DNA of 64,000 nt from Prado023 sp963706885 (GTDB lineage: Bacteria; Actinomycetota; Actinomycetes; S36-B12; CAIYMF01): NCBI GenBank assembly GCA_963706885.1, contig CAVPNX010000009.1, positions 1 through 64,000 of the forward strand, read 5' to 3'. Made by a program: the position numbers and the translations under genes. This document shows, piece after piece, positions 53,811 to 63,354 of the stretch. The notes beneath the pieces were generated by a model that was not told where the DNA came from, searched no databases, and worked only from the letters and a program-made list of their open reading frames with translations. Numbering within the stretch: the stretch's first letter is position 1; each line of letters begins with the position of its first letter.

Positions 53811-56297
53811 ATGAGCACCAGCCCATCGGAGACCGCCGAGACCCGCGAGGGGTACGACCCCACCGCCCTGCAGGACAAGTGGTTGGAGGTGTGGGACCGC
53901 CTGGCACCGTTCCGCTCCGGCCGGCCCGACGATGACCGGCCGCGCAAGTACGTGCTCGACATGTTCCCCTACCCGTCCGGCGACCTGCACATGGGTCATG
54001 CCGAGGCCTACGCGCTGGGCGACGTGCTGGCGCGGTACTGGGTCCAGCAGGGCTACAACGTGATGCACCCGATCGGCTGGGACGCCTTCGGGCTGCCGGC
54101 GGAGAACGCCGCGATCAAGAACAGCGCCGACCCGCGGGCGTGGACCTACGAGAACATCGCCACCCAGAAGGAGTCGATGCGCCGGTACGGCTGCTCATTC
54201 GACTGGGACCGCGTGCTCAACACCTGTGACCCCGAGTTCTACCGGTGGAACCAGTGGTTCTTCCTCAAGATGTTCGAGCGCGGGTTGGCCTACCGCAAGG
54301 ACAGTGCGGTCAACTGGTGCCCGTCGTGCCAGACCGTCCTGGCCAACGAGCAGGTCGTCGCCGGGTTGTGCGAGCGCTGCGACTCGGTGGTCACCAAGAA
54401 GAAGCTCACCCAGTGGTACCTGAAGATCACCGACTACGCCGACCGGCTGCTCGACGACATGTCGCTGCTGGAGGGCCAATGGCCGGACAAGGTGCTGCAC
54501 ATGCAGCGCAACTGGATCGGGCGCTCAACGGGCGCGGAGGTCCAGTTCGTCATCGAAGGGCGCGACGAGCCGGTGACGGTCTACACGACCCGGCCCGACA
54601 CCCTGTTCGGCGCCACGTTCTTCGTCGTCGCGGCCGACTCCGACCTGGCAGCCGAGCTGGCGGCGGGCACCGAGGCCGAGGCTGAGTTCGCCGAGTACCT
54701 GGTGGCGACCAAGCAGGAGACCGACATCGACCGGATGGCCAGCGACCGCCCCAAGACCGGGGTGTTCCTCAACCGGTACGCGATCAACCCGGTCAACGAC
54801 GAGCGGCTGCCGATCTACGCCTCCGACTACGTGCTGGCCGACTACGGCACCGGTGCGATCATGGCCGTGCCCGCGCATGACCAGCGCGACCTGGACTTCG
54901 CGCGCACCTTCCACCTGCCGGTGCGGATCGTCGTCGAGTCCGACACGGACCCGCTGGAGACCGGCGTGGCCACCGCCGACGACGGTGCCCACGTGAACTC
55001 CGGCCCCCTCGACGGCCTGGACAAGGACGCGGCGATCGCCCGGATGATCTCCTGGCTGGACGACGAGGGCCGCGGGCGGGCCGCGGTCAACTACCGCCTG
55101 CGCGACTGGCTGATCAGCCGGCAGCGGTTCTGGGGCACGCCGATCCCGATCATCCACTGCCCCGGGTGCGGCGAGGTGCCGGTCCCCGAGGACCAGCTGC
55201 CCGTCGAGCTGCCGGACGCCCAGGGCCTGGACCTCAAGCCCAAGGGGGCCTCGCCCCTGGGGGCGCTGGACGAGTGGTCCGTCGTCGACTGCCCGCGCTG
55301 TGGCGGGCCGGCCCGGCGCGACCCGGACACGATGGACACGTTCGTCGACTCCTCGTGGTACTTCCTGCGCTACCTGGACCCGGCGAAGACCGACGGCCCG
55401 TTCGACCCGGCTGCGGCCAATGCGTGGCTGCCCGTGGACCAGTACGTCGGCGGGGTGACCCACGCGATCCTGCACCTGCTGTACGCGCGGTTCTTCACCA
55501 AGGTCATCCACGACATGGGGATGCTCGACGCGGTGGAGCCGTTCACCCGCCTGCTCAACCAGGGCATGGTCCAGATGGACGGCTCGGCGATGAGCAAGTC
55601 CCGCGGCAACCTGGTGCGCCTGTCCGACGAGCTGGCGGTCCACGGCGTGGACGCCGTGCGGCTGACGATGGTGTTCGCCGGCCCGCCCGAGGACGACATC
55701 GACTGGGCGGACGTGTCGCCCGGCGGGTCGAAGAAGTTCCTCGCCCGGGCCTGGCGCCTGGCCGGTGACGTCACCAGCGCGCCGGGCACCGACCCGTCCG
55801 GCGGTGACCTGGCGCTGCGCCGGATGACCCACCGCTCCGTCCACGACGCGGCCCTGGCCGTGGAGACCTACCGGTTCAACGTGGCCGTGGCCCGGACGAT
55901 GGAGCTGGTGAACGCCGCGCGCAAGGCGATCGACTCCGGCGTGGGCCCGGCCGACCCGGCGGTCCGTGAGGCGGCCGAGGCGGTGGCGATCATGCTGTCG
56001 CTGGTCGCGCCCTACACGGCCGAGGAGATGTGGGCGCGCCTGGGGCACGAGCCGTGCGTCGCGCTGGCCGGCTGGCCGACGGTCGACCCGGCGCTGCTGG
56101 TCCAGGAGTCGGTCACGTGCGTCGTGCAGGTCGCGGGCAAGGTGCGCGAGCGCCTCGAGGTCGCCCCGGACATCTCCGAGGCGGACCTGCGCGCCCTCGC
56201 GCTGGCCACGCCCGCGGTGGTGGCCGCCGTCGGTGACCGGGAGCCGCGCGCGGTGATCGTGCGCGCCCCGAAGCTGGTCAACGTCGTCCCGAGCTGA
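53811..56297 (+). CDS. leuS: Leucyl-tRNA synthetase
   Basis: This 828-residue class I synthetase has HIGH as GDLHMGHAEAYALGDVLARY, the zinc-type Cys cluster NWCPSCQTVLANEQV, the CP1 editing domain (about 220-420) with VYTTRPDTLFGATF, and KMSKS as GSAMSKSRGN. The anticodon-binding domain follows and the C-terminal extension ends REPRAVIVRAPKLVNVVPS. ATG 53811 is used; the open frame starts far upstream but only this ATG has a promoter at leaderless distance and the matching N-terminus. A long hairpin follows the gene. Confidence 0.98.
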   Translation: MSTSPSETAETREGYDPTALQDKWLEVWDRLAPFRSGRPDDDRPRKYVLDMFPYPSGDLHMGHAEAYALGDVLARYWVQQGYNVMHPIGWDAFGLPAENAAIKNSADPRAWTYENIATQKESMRRYGCSFDWDRVLNTCDPEFYRWNQWFFLKMFERGLAYRKDSAVNWCPSCQTVLANEQVVAGLCERCDSVVTKKKLTQWYLKITDYADRLLDDMSLLEGQWPDKVLHMQRNWIGRSTGAEVQFVIEGRDEPVTVYTTRPDTLFGATFFVVAADSDLAAELAAGTEAEAEFAEYLVATKQETDIDRMASDRPKTGVFLNRYAINPVNDERLPIYASDYVLADYGTGAIMAVPAHDQRDLDFARTFHLPVRIVVESDTDPLETGVATADDGAHVNSGPLDGLDKDAAIARMISWLDDEGRGRAAVNYRLRDWLISRQRFWGTPIPIIHCPGCGEVPVPEDQLPVELPDAQGLDLKPKGASPLGALDEWSVVDCPRCGGPARRDPDTMDTFVDSSWYFLRYLDPAKTDGPFDPAAANAWLPVDQYVGGVTHAILHLLYARFFTKVIHDMGMLDAVEPFTRLLNQGMVQMDGSAMSKSRGNLVRLSDELAVHGVDAVRLTMVFAGPPEDDIDWADVSPGGSKKFLARAWRLAGDVTSAPGTDPSGGDLALRRMTHRSVHDAALAVETYRFNVAVARTMELVNAARKAIDSGVGPADPAVREAAEAVAIMLSLVAPYTAEEMWARLGHEPCVALAGWPTVDPALLVQESVTCVVQVAGKVRERLEVAPDISEADLRALALATPAVVAAVGDREPRAVIVRAPKLVNVVPS

Positions 56298-56304
56298 TCC
56301 TGAC

Positions 56305-56355
56305 GTTGGTGTGGACGGATTCGACCGTTTGATTGTCGATTCCGTCCACACCGAC
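56305..56355 (+). terminator. Long hairpin between leuS and degV
   Basis: Two 21-base arms (56305-56325 and 56335-56355) pair with two mismatches around a 9-base loop; the inner core GGTGTGGACGGA / TCCGTCCACACC is perfect. It starts 8 bp after the leuS stop and ends 20 bp before the degV -10 box. There is no U-run. It is unusually long for a terminator here and could also be a protein-binding site. Confidence 0.55.
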
Positions 56356-56374
56356 TCTCGGGCCCTTCAGCGCG

Positions 56375-56380
56375 TAGCCT
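56375..56380 (+). promoter_or_regulatory. Leaderless -10 box (TAGCCT) of degV-plsY
   Basis: TAGCCT is followed by eight bases and ATG 56389, with no ribosome-binding site. Confidence 0.45.
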
Positions 56381-56388
56381 GATCAGCC

Positions 56389-57222
56389 ATGAACGTGGCG
56401 ATCGTCTCCGACTCCACCGGCTACCTCACTGAGGAGCTCACGCCGCCCGGGCTGACCATCGTGCCCGTGGCGATCATCCTCGAGGGCACGTCCTACGACG
56501 AGGGCACCGAGATCACGCTGGCGGAGGTGGCCGAGGCCCTGCGGCGCAAGGCTGCTGTGTCGACCTCGCGACCGGCGCCGGCGAGGTTCGCCCAGGAGTA
56601 CGCGCGCCTGGCCGAGCAGGGCTACGACCACATCGTGAGCGTGCACCTGTCCGGGGACATGTCCGGCACCTACGACGCGGCTCGGATCGCCGCACGCGAG
56701 GCGAGCATCCCGGTGATGGTCGTGGATTCGCGCACCGTCGGCACGGCTCTGGGGTTCGCTGCCCGTTCGGCCGCGCAGGTCGTGGCGGCCGGGGGAAGCG
56801 CGGAGGAGGCTGCGGCCGCCGCGACGCGCAGCGCGGCGGCATCGCGCACCTGGATCGTGGTCGACAGCCTGGACCAGCTGCGCCGCGGGGGGCGGATCGG
56901 TGCCGCCCAGGCCCTGCTGGGCAACGCGCTGATGGTCAAGCCGATCCTGCAGATCGCCGACGGGATGATCTCGCCCCTGGAGAAGCAGCGGACGATGGGC
57001 CGGGCGATCGCCCGGATGGCAGAGATCGCCTGTGAGTACGCCGGGTCGGGGGCGGCCGACGTCGTGGTCCAGCACTGCGCGGCGCCGGAACGTGCCGAGG
57101 ACCTGGCCGGGGCCCTGCGCGACGCCCTGCCGGGCTCGGACGTCCACCTGGTGGAGGTCGGCGCCGTCATCAGCGCCCACGTCGGGCTGGGCACCGTCTC
57201 CGTGGCGGTGTGCCCGAGATGA
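56389..57222 (+). CDS. DegV family fatty-acid-binding protein
   Basis: This 277-residue protein has VAIVSDSTGYLTEEL, PVAIILEGTSYDEGTEIT, VSTSRPAPARFAQEYARLAE, SGDMSGTYDAARIAA and VVDSRTVGTALGFAARSAA, the order of motifs of DegV/FakB proteins. These bind one fatty acid and, in other phyla, hand it to the kinase FakA; no FakA gene is in the window. It overlaps plsY by ATGA, so a role in delivering fatty acids to glycerolipid synthesis is plausible. Confidence 0.92.
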   Translation: MNVAIVSDSTGYLTEELTPPGLTIVPVAIILEGTSYDEGTEITLAEVAEALRRKAAVSTSRPAPARFAQEYARLAEQGYDHIVSVHLSGDMSGTYDAARIAAREASIPVMVVDSRTVGTALGFAARSAAQVVAAGGSAEEAAAAATRSAAASRTWIVVDSLDQLRRGGRIGAAQALLGNALMVKPILQIADGMISPLEKQRTMGRAIARMAEIACEYAGSGAADVVVQHCAAPERAEDLAGALRDALPGSDVHLVEVGAVISAHVGLGTVSVAVCPR

Positions 57223-57899
57223 CGGACGTCACCTGGCCCGAGATGGGCGAGATCAACTGGCCGGCGGTCGTGGCCGCCGGGGTGGTCAGCTACGCGGTCG
57301 GCTCGTTGAGCCCGGCGGCGGCAGCGGCCCGCCTGCGCGGCGTGGACCTGCGGGGGAGCGGCTCGGGCAACCCCGGGGCCACCAACGCGGCCCGGGCGAT
57401 GGGGGTGAAGGTCGGCGTCGTGGTGGGCGCCCTGGACGTGGCCAAGGGGTTCGCGCCCGTCATGTACTTCAACCAGTACGGAGAGCCCTGCGGCGAGGTC
57501 GCGGGCATCGCAGCCGCACTGGGCCATGTCACCTCACCCCTGCTCAAGGGCAGGGGCGGCAAGGGGGTGGCCACTTCGCTCGGGGCGATCCTGGCGATCG
57601 AGCCGCTCTGGGCGGTGCCGGTCCTGGTCAGCTTCGGGGCCACTGTCGGGGTGACCCGCCAGGTGGGCATGGGCTCGGTGGTGGGGTCCCTGGCGCTGCT
57701 GCCGACGTCCCTGATCATCAAGCGGGGGTGGGCGGGCGTCGGCTTCGCGGCCGGGATGTCCGCCCTTGTGGTGTACCGCCACCGCAGGAACATCCGCACG
57801 TACGTGGCCCAGCTGCGCGATCCCGGGTCGGCGGCCGCGGGTGCCGGGTCGGCTGAGACTGGGGTCGGGCCGGCCGCTCAGGCCCCGGCCCCCGCCTGA
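57219..57899 (+). CDS. plsY: Glycerol-3-phosphate acyltransferase PlsY
   Basis: This 226-residue membrane protein has the PlsY motifs DLRGSGSGNPGATNAARAMG (motif 1), GHVTSPLLKGRGGKGVATSL (motif 2) and a C-terminal VYRHRRNIRTY (motif 3). About five transmembrane segments are present. It transfers acyl from acyl phosphate to glycerol 3-phosphate, the first step of phospholipid synthesis. The ATG at 57219 overlaps the degV stop; a GTG at 57210 is a weaker alternative. The first motif usually reads SxGSGNxGATN, as here. Confidence 0.93.
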   Translation: MTDVTWPEMGEINWPAVVAAGVVSYAVGSLSPAAAAARLRGVDLRGSGSGNPGATNAARAMGVKVGVVVGALDVAKGFAPVMYFNQYGEPCGEVAGIAAALGHVTSPLLKGRGGKGVATSLGAILAIEPLWAVPVLVSFGATVGVTRQVGMGSVVGSLALLPTSLIIKRGWAGVGFAAGMSALVVYRHRRNIRTYVAQLRDPGSAAAGAGSAETGVGPAAQAPAPA

Positions 57900-58100
57900 C
57901 CGACCGCCGCCGTTCGCCGCTCCCGGGTGATCCATGTGGGTTCGGAACCCTCTAGGCACCTCAACGTGCACGGATCATGCTTCGCGGGCTTGATCTGCGC
58001 TGGGGAACGCCCTGGCGTGGGCGCGCGCCGGCGTCGGGGGATGGGGGTCGGGCTGTCCACAGATTCCTGGAAACGGGTTCACGGCCGGGGATCGGCGACC

Positions 58101-58106
58101 TAGCGT
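58101..58106 (+). promoter_or_regulatory. Leaderless -10 box (TAGCGT) of comEA-comEC
   Basis: TAGCGT is followed by seven bases and GTG 58114, without a ribosome-binding site. Confidence 0.5.
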
Positions 58107-58113
58107 CGCAAGC

Positions 58114-59103
58114 GTGAGACGTACCCAGGACCTCGTCCTCGCCCGGCTGCGGCTCATCGCCATGCGCTGGCAGGGCGGGGTGCCGGACGTGGGTACGCGG
58201 CGTGCCGCGGAGTTCGCCTCCCGTGGCGAGGGGGCGCGTGCCGCGTCGGCGGTGTGGGCGCAGGGGGTGACCACGGACGGCAGCGGTGAGCAGCCCGGTC
58301 GTGGTGGCTCTTCGGGGCAGCCCGGGGGAGGCTCGGGTGGGGCAACCAGGCACGAGGCGAACTGGCCGGACGACAGGCTCGGTGCGGCCGTGGGTGCGCC
58401 CCCGGAGGTTGACGCGGCGGTCGTGGGTGCCCACGCCGACGGTGACGTGGCCATCGCGGAGGGATCTGCGGAATCAGAGGTATGGCCGCACCCAGGCCTC
58501 TGGGTCCGGCTCCTGGGGATCCTGCTCCTGGTTGTTGCCGCGGGTGGGGCGGGATGGATCCTGACCTCCTGGCCGCGGGAGCAGCCGACTGGCAGCACCG
58601 CCGCGCAGGCCTCGGTCCCGTCCGCTGCCCCCTTCGCCGATCCCTTTGCGGTGGCGTCGCCCTCGCCCTCACCGTCCGTGATGGTCCATGTCGCCGGGGA
58701 GGTCCGCAAGCCGGGAGTCGTCCGGCTGGCGGCCGGATCCCGGGTCGTGGACGCGGTCAAGGCCGCCGGTGGCCTGCGCCGGGGCGGTCGGCTGGGCGGC
58801 ACGAACCTGGCCCGGGTCCTGGCAGATGGGGAGCGGATCGAGGTCGGAGGGTCGCAGGCAGCGCCGTCCACGGGCCCGGGGGCGCCGGGCGGTTCGGGTG
58901 CGGCCCTGTCCGGGCCTATCGACCTGAACACCGCGACCGCTGAGCAGCTCGACGCACTGCCGGGCATCGGGCCGGTCACGGCGGCCAAGATCCTGGCCTG
59001 GCGATCAGCGAACTCCCGCTTCAGCGTCGTCGACGAGTTGGCGGAGGTCCCCGGCATCGGACCCAAGACCCTGGAGGAGCTGCGTCCGCATGTCCGGGTC
59101 TGA
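58114..59103 (+). CDS. comEA: Competence protein ComEA (DNA receptor)
   Basis: This 329-residue protein has a long cytoplasmic, Gly-rich N-terminus (1-129) and one transmembrane helix (130-152: LWVRLLGILLLVVAAGGAGW). An SLBB domain (about 188-250: VMVHVAGEVRKPGVVRLAAG) and a C-terminal pair of helix-hairpin-helix motifs follow (IDLNTATAEQLDALPGIGPV and VDELAEVPGIGPKTLEELRP). It binds double-stranded DNA outside the membrane and passes it to ComEC. It overlaps comEC by 14 bases. Pseudopilus genes are not in the window, so natural competence is not proven. Confidence 0.92.
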   Translation: MRRTQDLVLARLRLIAMRWQGGVPDVGTRRAAEFASRGEGARAASAVWAQGVTTDGSGEQPGRGGSSGQPGGGSGGATRHEANWPDDRLGAAVGAPPEVDAAVVGAHADGDVAIAEGSAESEVWPHPGLWVRLLGILLLVVAAGGAGWILTSWPREQPTGSTAAQASVPSAAPFADPFAVASPSPSPSVMVHVAGEVRKPGVVRLAAGSRVVDAVKAAGGLRRGGRLGGTNLARVLADGERIEVGGSQAAPSTGPGAPGGSGAALSGPIDLNTATAEQLDALPGIGPVTAAKILAWRSANSRFSVVDELAEVPGIGPKTLEELRPHVRV

Positions 59104-61650
59104 CCGACCTCCAGACGCTGGGCCGCGCGCCGAACCGGACGCCGGGCCGCGCGCCGAACCGGACGCCGGGCCGCGCGCCGAACCGGACGCCGGCACGGGG
59201 GTCGAGCCGGACGCCGGCCCAGGGGCCGAACCGGATTCCGGGCGAGCGGCCGATCGCCCGGACCTGCGACTCGCTCCCTTGGTCGCGACCCTGTGGTTGG
59301 GAGAGGCGCTCATGCTGCTCGCCCAACCGGCCCGCCCGGTCCGATGGCTGCCAGCCGCAGTGCTGGTCCTCGTCGCCGGCCTTGTGGCCGCGGCGGCCTT
59401 CGCCGGGGGCAGGACCGGTCGGCCGTGGCATGCGGCGGTGCAGGGCCAACCCCGTCCGGGTCCTCGCCAGCGACGTGCCATCGCGGCCTGCATCGGCGTC
59501 TGCGGGCTCGGACTGGGCCTGGCCATGGGCGCCGGACACCTGGCTCGGCTGCATCCCCCGGTCCTGGAGCTCGCCGCCCAGCAGGGAGCCGTCGTCCGTG
59601 CGCAGGCCACCGTGACCGGCGATCCGCGCGTGCACCTGCCCGCTGACGATGGCGGGCGGCCGATGCCGCCGAGCTGGTCGGTCCCGGCTCGACTGAGCGG
59701 GATCGTGGTGCGCGGCACCGGGTACACCGTGCGCGTCCCCGTGCTCCTGCGCGGCGACGCTGTCCGGGACTTGCGGTACGGAGCCCGGATCACGTTCGCC
59801 GGTCGGGCTCAGGAGACGTGGTCTCCCGAGGCCCAGTCCCTGACGCTGCGCGTGCTCGGTCCGGTGCATATCCGCTCGCCGCCGGGACCGGTTGCGCGCG
59901 CCACCACCGACATCAGGGCTTCCTTCCGCGCGGCGTGCGCCGGGCTGCCCCCGGATGCCGGGGCCCTCCTGCTCGGGCTGGCGGTCGGCGACGAGTCGAC
60001 GCTCCCGGCAGACCTCGACGAGGCCATGGTCAGCGCCGGGCTGGCTCACCTGACGGCTGTGAGCGGGTCGAACACCTCCCTGGTCGTGGGGATCGCCATG
60101 GCGGCGGTCGCAGGTCTGGGGCTGGGCTGGCGTGCCCGGGTGGTCACGTGCCTGGCGGTGCTGACCGCCTACGTGTTGCTGGTCAGGCCGCAGCCGAGCG
60201 TGCTGCGCGCGGCCGCCATGGGCGTGGTCGCGCTGGTCGCCCTCTCGGCGGGAGGGCGGCGGCGGGGTCCGCCTGCTCTGCTCGCCTCCGCGCTGGCCCT
60301 CCTGCTGGTCCTGCCGCAGTTCGCGCTGTCCCTCGGGTTCGCGTTGTCGTTCGCCGCCACGGCCGGGTTGCTTGTCGTGGGCCCCCCGCTCGCGCAGCGG
60401 TTGGGCCGCTGGCCGTGGAGCAGGTGGCTGCCCGAGCCGGTGCGTGCCGCGCTGGCCGTCGCCGCCGCCGCCCACCTGGCGACCCTTCCCCTGGCCGTGC
60501 TCATGGGGAACGGGGCCAGCCTCGTGGCACTGCCCGCAAACGTGGTTGTGACGCCGCTGGTCCCGTTCGCCACGGTCCTGGGGCTGGCCGCGGCTCTGAT
60601 CGCTCCGGCGGCGGCGGGTCCGGCAGCGCTGCTGGCGGTGGTCGCCTCGCCAGCGACCGCGGCGATCGCGTGGGTGGCCCGGACGTCCGCGGCGCTGCCC
60701 TTCGGCGTGGTGGACGTCCCCGCGGGACCGACAGGCGCCCTCGCAGCGGCCCTGGTGCTGGCCCTGGCAGCGACGATCGCCATGCGGGGCTGGCGGCCCT
60801 GGCGCGACCGGCGGATCGTGCTGGCGGTCACGGTGGCGGTGGCAGTCGGGCTGGTCGCCCAGCACGGTCGTGCCGCCCGCTGGCCACCGCCGGACTGGGT
60901 GGTGCTGGCCTGCGACGTCGGTCAGGGCGATGGGCTGCTCATCCGCGCCATGGGTTCGCAGGAGGCGCTGCTGGTTGATGCCGGGCCTGATCCCGAGCGA
61001 TCACGGCCTGCCTGCGCGGATCCGGCGTGGAGCGCCTCGCGGTGCTCCTGACGCACTTCCACGCCGATCACATCGATGGGCTCGACGCGGTCCTCGACGG
61101 ATGGCCGGTCTCGGTGGTCCTGAGCAGCCCGGTGCCCGAGCCCGCCGAGGGCGCCGCCTGGGTGGTCGACCAGGTGCGTGCCGCCGGGGTGCCGTTCCGG
61201 CTGGTCAGGGCCGGCGAGGAAGTCAGCGTGGCGGGGGTCGGGCTGGACATCCTGTGGCCGGCGCGCCGGGTGGAGCAGTCACCGGCCAACAACGCCAGCG
61301 TCGTCGCCCTGGCCGAGGTCCCCACGTCCGCCGGGGCGATCCGGACCCTGCTCACCGGCGACATCGAGCCCGAGGCCCAGTCCGTGCTCATGGCGCGGTC
61401 CTCGCCGATGGCGCACGTGGTGAAGGTGCCCCATCACGGGTCGCGCTACCAGGTGCCGCAGTTCGCGATCTGGTCGGGTGCGCGGATCGCGCTGTTCTCG
61501 GTCGGCGAGGGCAACGACTACGGGCATCCCAGCGAGTCCACGCTGCAGCAGTACCGCTCGGCTGGGTCCCGGATCGGGCGCACGGACGAGCAGGGCGATC
61601 TCGCGGTCCTCCCGGTCCCGGGTGGGCTCGCGCTGGTCCCGCGCCGGTGA
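59090..61650 (+). CDS. comEC: Competence protein ComEC (DNA channel, one frame break)
   Basis: The N-terminus has five DAGPRAEP-like repeats, then transmembrane helices, an OB-like domain with GDAVRDLRYGARITFAG, and the Competence domain with AHLTAVSGSNTSLVVGIAMA, LLVRPQPSVLRAAAMG and further helices. The C-terminal metallo-beta-lactamase-like domain starts VVLACDVGQGDGLLIRAMG (about 603). A missing base near 60999 shifts the frame after VDAGPDPER; the next frame continues GVERLAVLLTHFHADHIDGL and ends at 61650. Corrected length is about 853 residues. The HxHxDH motif is intact, and one indel is the only damage, so an error is likely. It is coupled to comEA. Confidence 0.92.
59114..59233 (+). 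repeat. Five 24-bp tandem repeats in the comEC start
   Basis: Units begin at 59114, 59138, 59162, 59186 and 59210. The first three are nearly identical (DAGPRAEP); the last two are diverged (DAGTGVEP, DAGPGAEP). They extend the cytoplasmic N-terminus before the first membrane helix and are a place where unit number could vary. Confidence 0.8.
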
Positions 61651-61701
61651 ACCCAGACCGGCTCCACGGGAGTGTCGGCCCGGCGTGGGATGCTGACGCC
61701 G

Positions 61702-62778
61702 ATGAACCCCACCGCGAGCCCCGCGTCGTCACCGGCCCCGCCTGCCGCACTGACGCTGCTGACCGGCGCTGAGCCGTTCCTGCTCAGCCGGGCGGTCGCG
61801 CGGGTGGTTCGCGCTGCCCGGTCGGTGGACCCCGACGTCGAGCGCCGCGACGTCGACGCCCAGGCCCCGGGAGCCGAAGGTGACCTGATCACCGCGCTCT
61901 CGCCGTCGCTGTTCGGGGGTGCGGCCGTCGTGGTGGTCTCCGGGCTGGCCGATGCCTCCGAGCAGGTGACTGCTGCGCTGCGGGCCGGCGCCCTGGATCT
62001 TCCGGCTGACACGTGGGTCGTGGCCCTGCACTCCGGCGAGCGCAACAAGAAGGCGCTCGAGGAGCTGCGCGCCCTGCAGGTGCCCGGCGGGCTGGTCGAG
62101 GTCCCGTGCGCGAAGGTCAAGCCCGGGCGTCCCACACGTGAGCTGCTCGAGCAGGAGGCCCGGCGCTCCGGGCGGCGGATCACCTCCGACGGCGTCGATG
62201 CGCTGGTCATGGCCCTCGGCTCCGACATCGCCCTGCTGGTCGGCGCCCTCGAGCAGCTGTTCGCCGACAGCGCCGAGGATCCGATCGATGCCGCGGAGGT
62301 GACCGCAACGTTCGCCGGTGTCGCGGAGGTGAGCGGGTTCCAGCTGGCCGACGCGGTGTGGGAGGGCCGTGCCCTGCTGGCCCTGCAACGGCTGCGGTGG
62401 GGCCTGATCAGCCAGACGATCTCCGGTGCCGGCGCAGTGGGCTCCCTGGCCGCGGGCCTGCGCGCCATGGTGAAGGTCGCCGGCGCCCCGCGCGGCATGT
62501 CCGAGGCGGACGTCGCCCGCCTGGCGGGGGTCCCTCCCTTCAAGGTCCGCATGCTGCGCTCCGCTGCGGCGAGCTGGGAGCCGGGGCAGCTGGCCGAGGC
62601 GACCAAGCACCTCGCGACGGTTGATGCCCAGATGAAGGGCGGGCTGCGCCCCGGTGAGAGCCTGGAGCCGGCGCAGAAGGTCCGTGCGCTGGAGTCCTTC
62701 GTGATCCACACGGTCGGGCTCCAGGAGCGGCCGACGGCCCGCGGCCCGGCCGGGCGTGGTCCCACCCGGGAACCGTGA
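61702..62778 (+). CDS. holA: DNA polymerase III delta subunit
   Basis: This 358-residue protein has the N-terminal LTLLTGAEPFLLSRAVARVV, FGGAAVVVVSGLADASEQVT, RSGRRITSDGVDALVMALG, GALEQLFADS and the C-terminal EPAQKVRALESFVIHTVGL, the actinobacterial HolA pattern. Delta opens the sliding clamp within the clamp loader. ATG 61702 is preferred over GTG 61672; a weak GATGCT hexamer lies 7 nt before it. It stands between comEC and rpsT, the conserved order. The Walker motif is degenerate, as normal for delta. Confidence 0.92.
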   Translation: MNPTASPASSPAPPAALTLLTGAEPFLLSRAVARVVRAARSVDPDVERRDVDAQAPGAEGDLITALSPSLFGGAAVVVVSGLADASEQVTAALRAGALDLPADTWVVALHSGERNKKALEELRALQVPGGLVEVPCAKVKPGRPTRELLEQEARRSGRRITSDGVDALVMALGSDIALLVGALEQLFADSAEDPIDAAEVTATFAGVAEVSGFQLADAVWEGRALLALQRLRWGLISQTISGAGAVGSLAAGLRAMVKVAGAPRGMSEADVARLAGVPPFKVRMLRSAAASWEPGQLAEATKHLATVDAQMKGGLRPGESLEPAQKVRALESFVIHTVGLQERPTARGPAGRGPTREP

Positions 62779-62804
62779 TTTGGCCAGCAGTGGGGGTGGT
62801 CCGG

Positions 62805-62810
62805 TATCCT
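62805..62810 (+). promoter_or_regulatory. -10 box (TATCCT) of rpsT
   Basis: TATCCT lies about 100 bp before GTG 62909, giving a leader of about 90 nt. Long leaders are usual for rpsT, where S20 can bind its own mRNA; no clear structure was worked out here. Confidence 0.4.
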
Positions 62811-62908
62811 GAGTGTCTGCCCGCCGGCTCACGGCGGCCACAGACCGTGCGAACGACCCTTCCCGGGGTCGATCGCGGCCCCGGACCAGGAAGACGAAGG
62901 CTGACCAC

Positions 62909-63169
62909 GTGGCGAACATCAAGTCGCAGCTCAAGCGGATCAAGACCAACGAGAAGGCGCGCCAGCGCAACAAGGACGTCACGTCCAGCCTGAAGACTGC
63001 GGTCCGTCGGTTCCGTGAGGCCGCCCAGTCCGGCGACGTCGAGAAGGCCCAGGAGTACGCGCGCGCCGCGGCCCGCCAGCTGGACAAGGCCGCCAGCAAG
63101 GGCGTCATCCACCGCAACCAGGCCGCCAACCGCAAGTCGGCGATCCAGAAGCAGGCTGCGAGCCTCTAG
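62909..63169 (+). CDS. rpsT: 30S ribosomal protein S20
   Basis: This 86-residue, Lys/Arg/Ala-rich helical protein reads ANIKSQLKRIKTNEKARQRN and ends KGVIHRNQAANRKSAIQKQA, the S20 signature. It binds 16S rRNA early in small-subunit assembly. GTG 62909 follows GAAGGC; the longer frame from 62813 is not used. It ends at a hairpin 33 bp later. Confidence 0.97.
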   Translation: MANIKSQLKRIKTNEKARQRNKDVTSSLKTAVRRFREAAQSGDVEKAQEYARAAARQLDKAASKGVIHRNQAANRKSAIQKQAASL

Positions 63170-63202
63170 CCGTCCCGTCGGGTCCGTCCCGACCGGGAGC
63201 CG

Positions 63203-63230
63203 AGCGCCATCCGCATCGCGGGTGGCGCTT
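63203..63230 (+). terminator. Hairpin after rpsT
   Basis: AGCGCCATCCGC (63203-63214) pairs with GCGGGTGGCGCT (63218-63229) with one wobble and a three-base loop. A GC-rich stem without a U-run follows the local pattern. Confidence 0.6.
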
Positions 63231-63354
63231 CGCCATGTCCGCCCCGGGCAGCCTGCTGCCAGCGGGGTTCGTGCCGGGACTCCGCCCGACCACCGCGGAT
63301 ATGGTGGGCGAGAGGGCCCCCGACCAGAGGGCGCGGCGATCAGGAGGGTGCACC

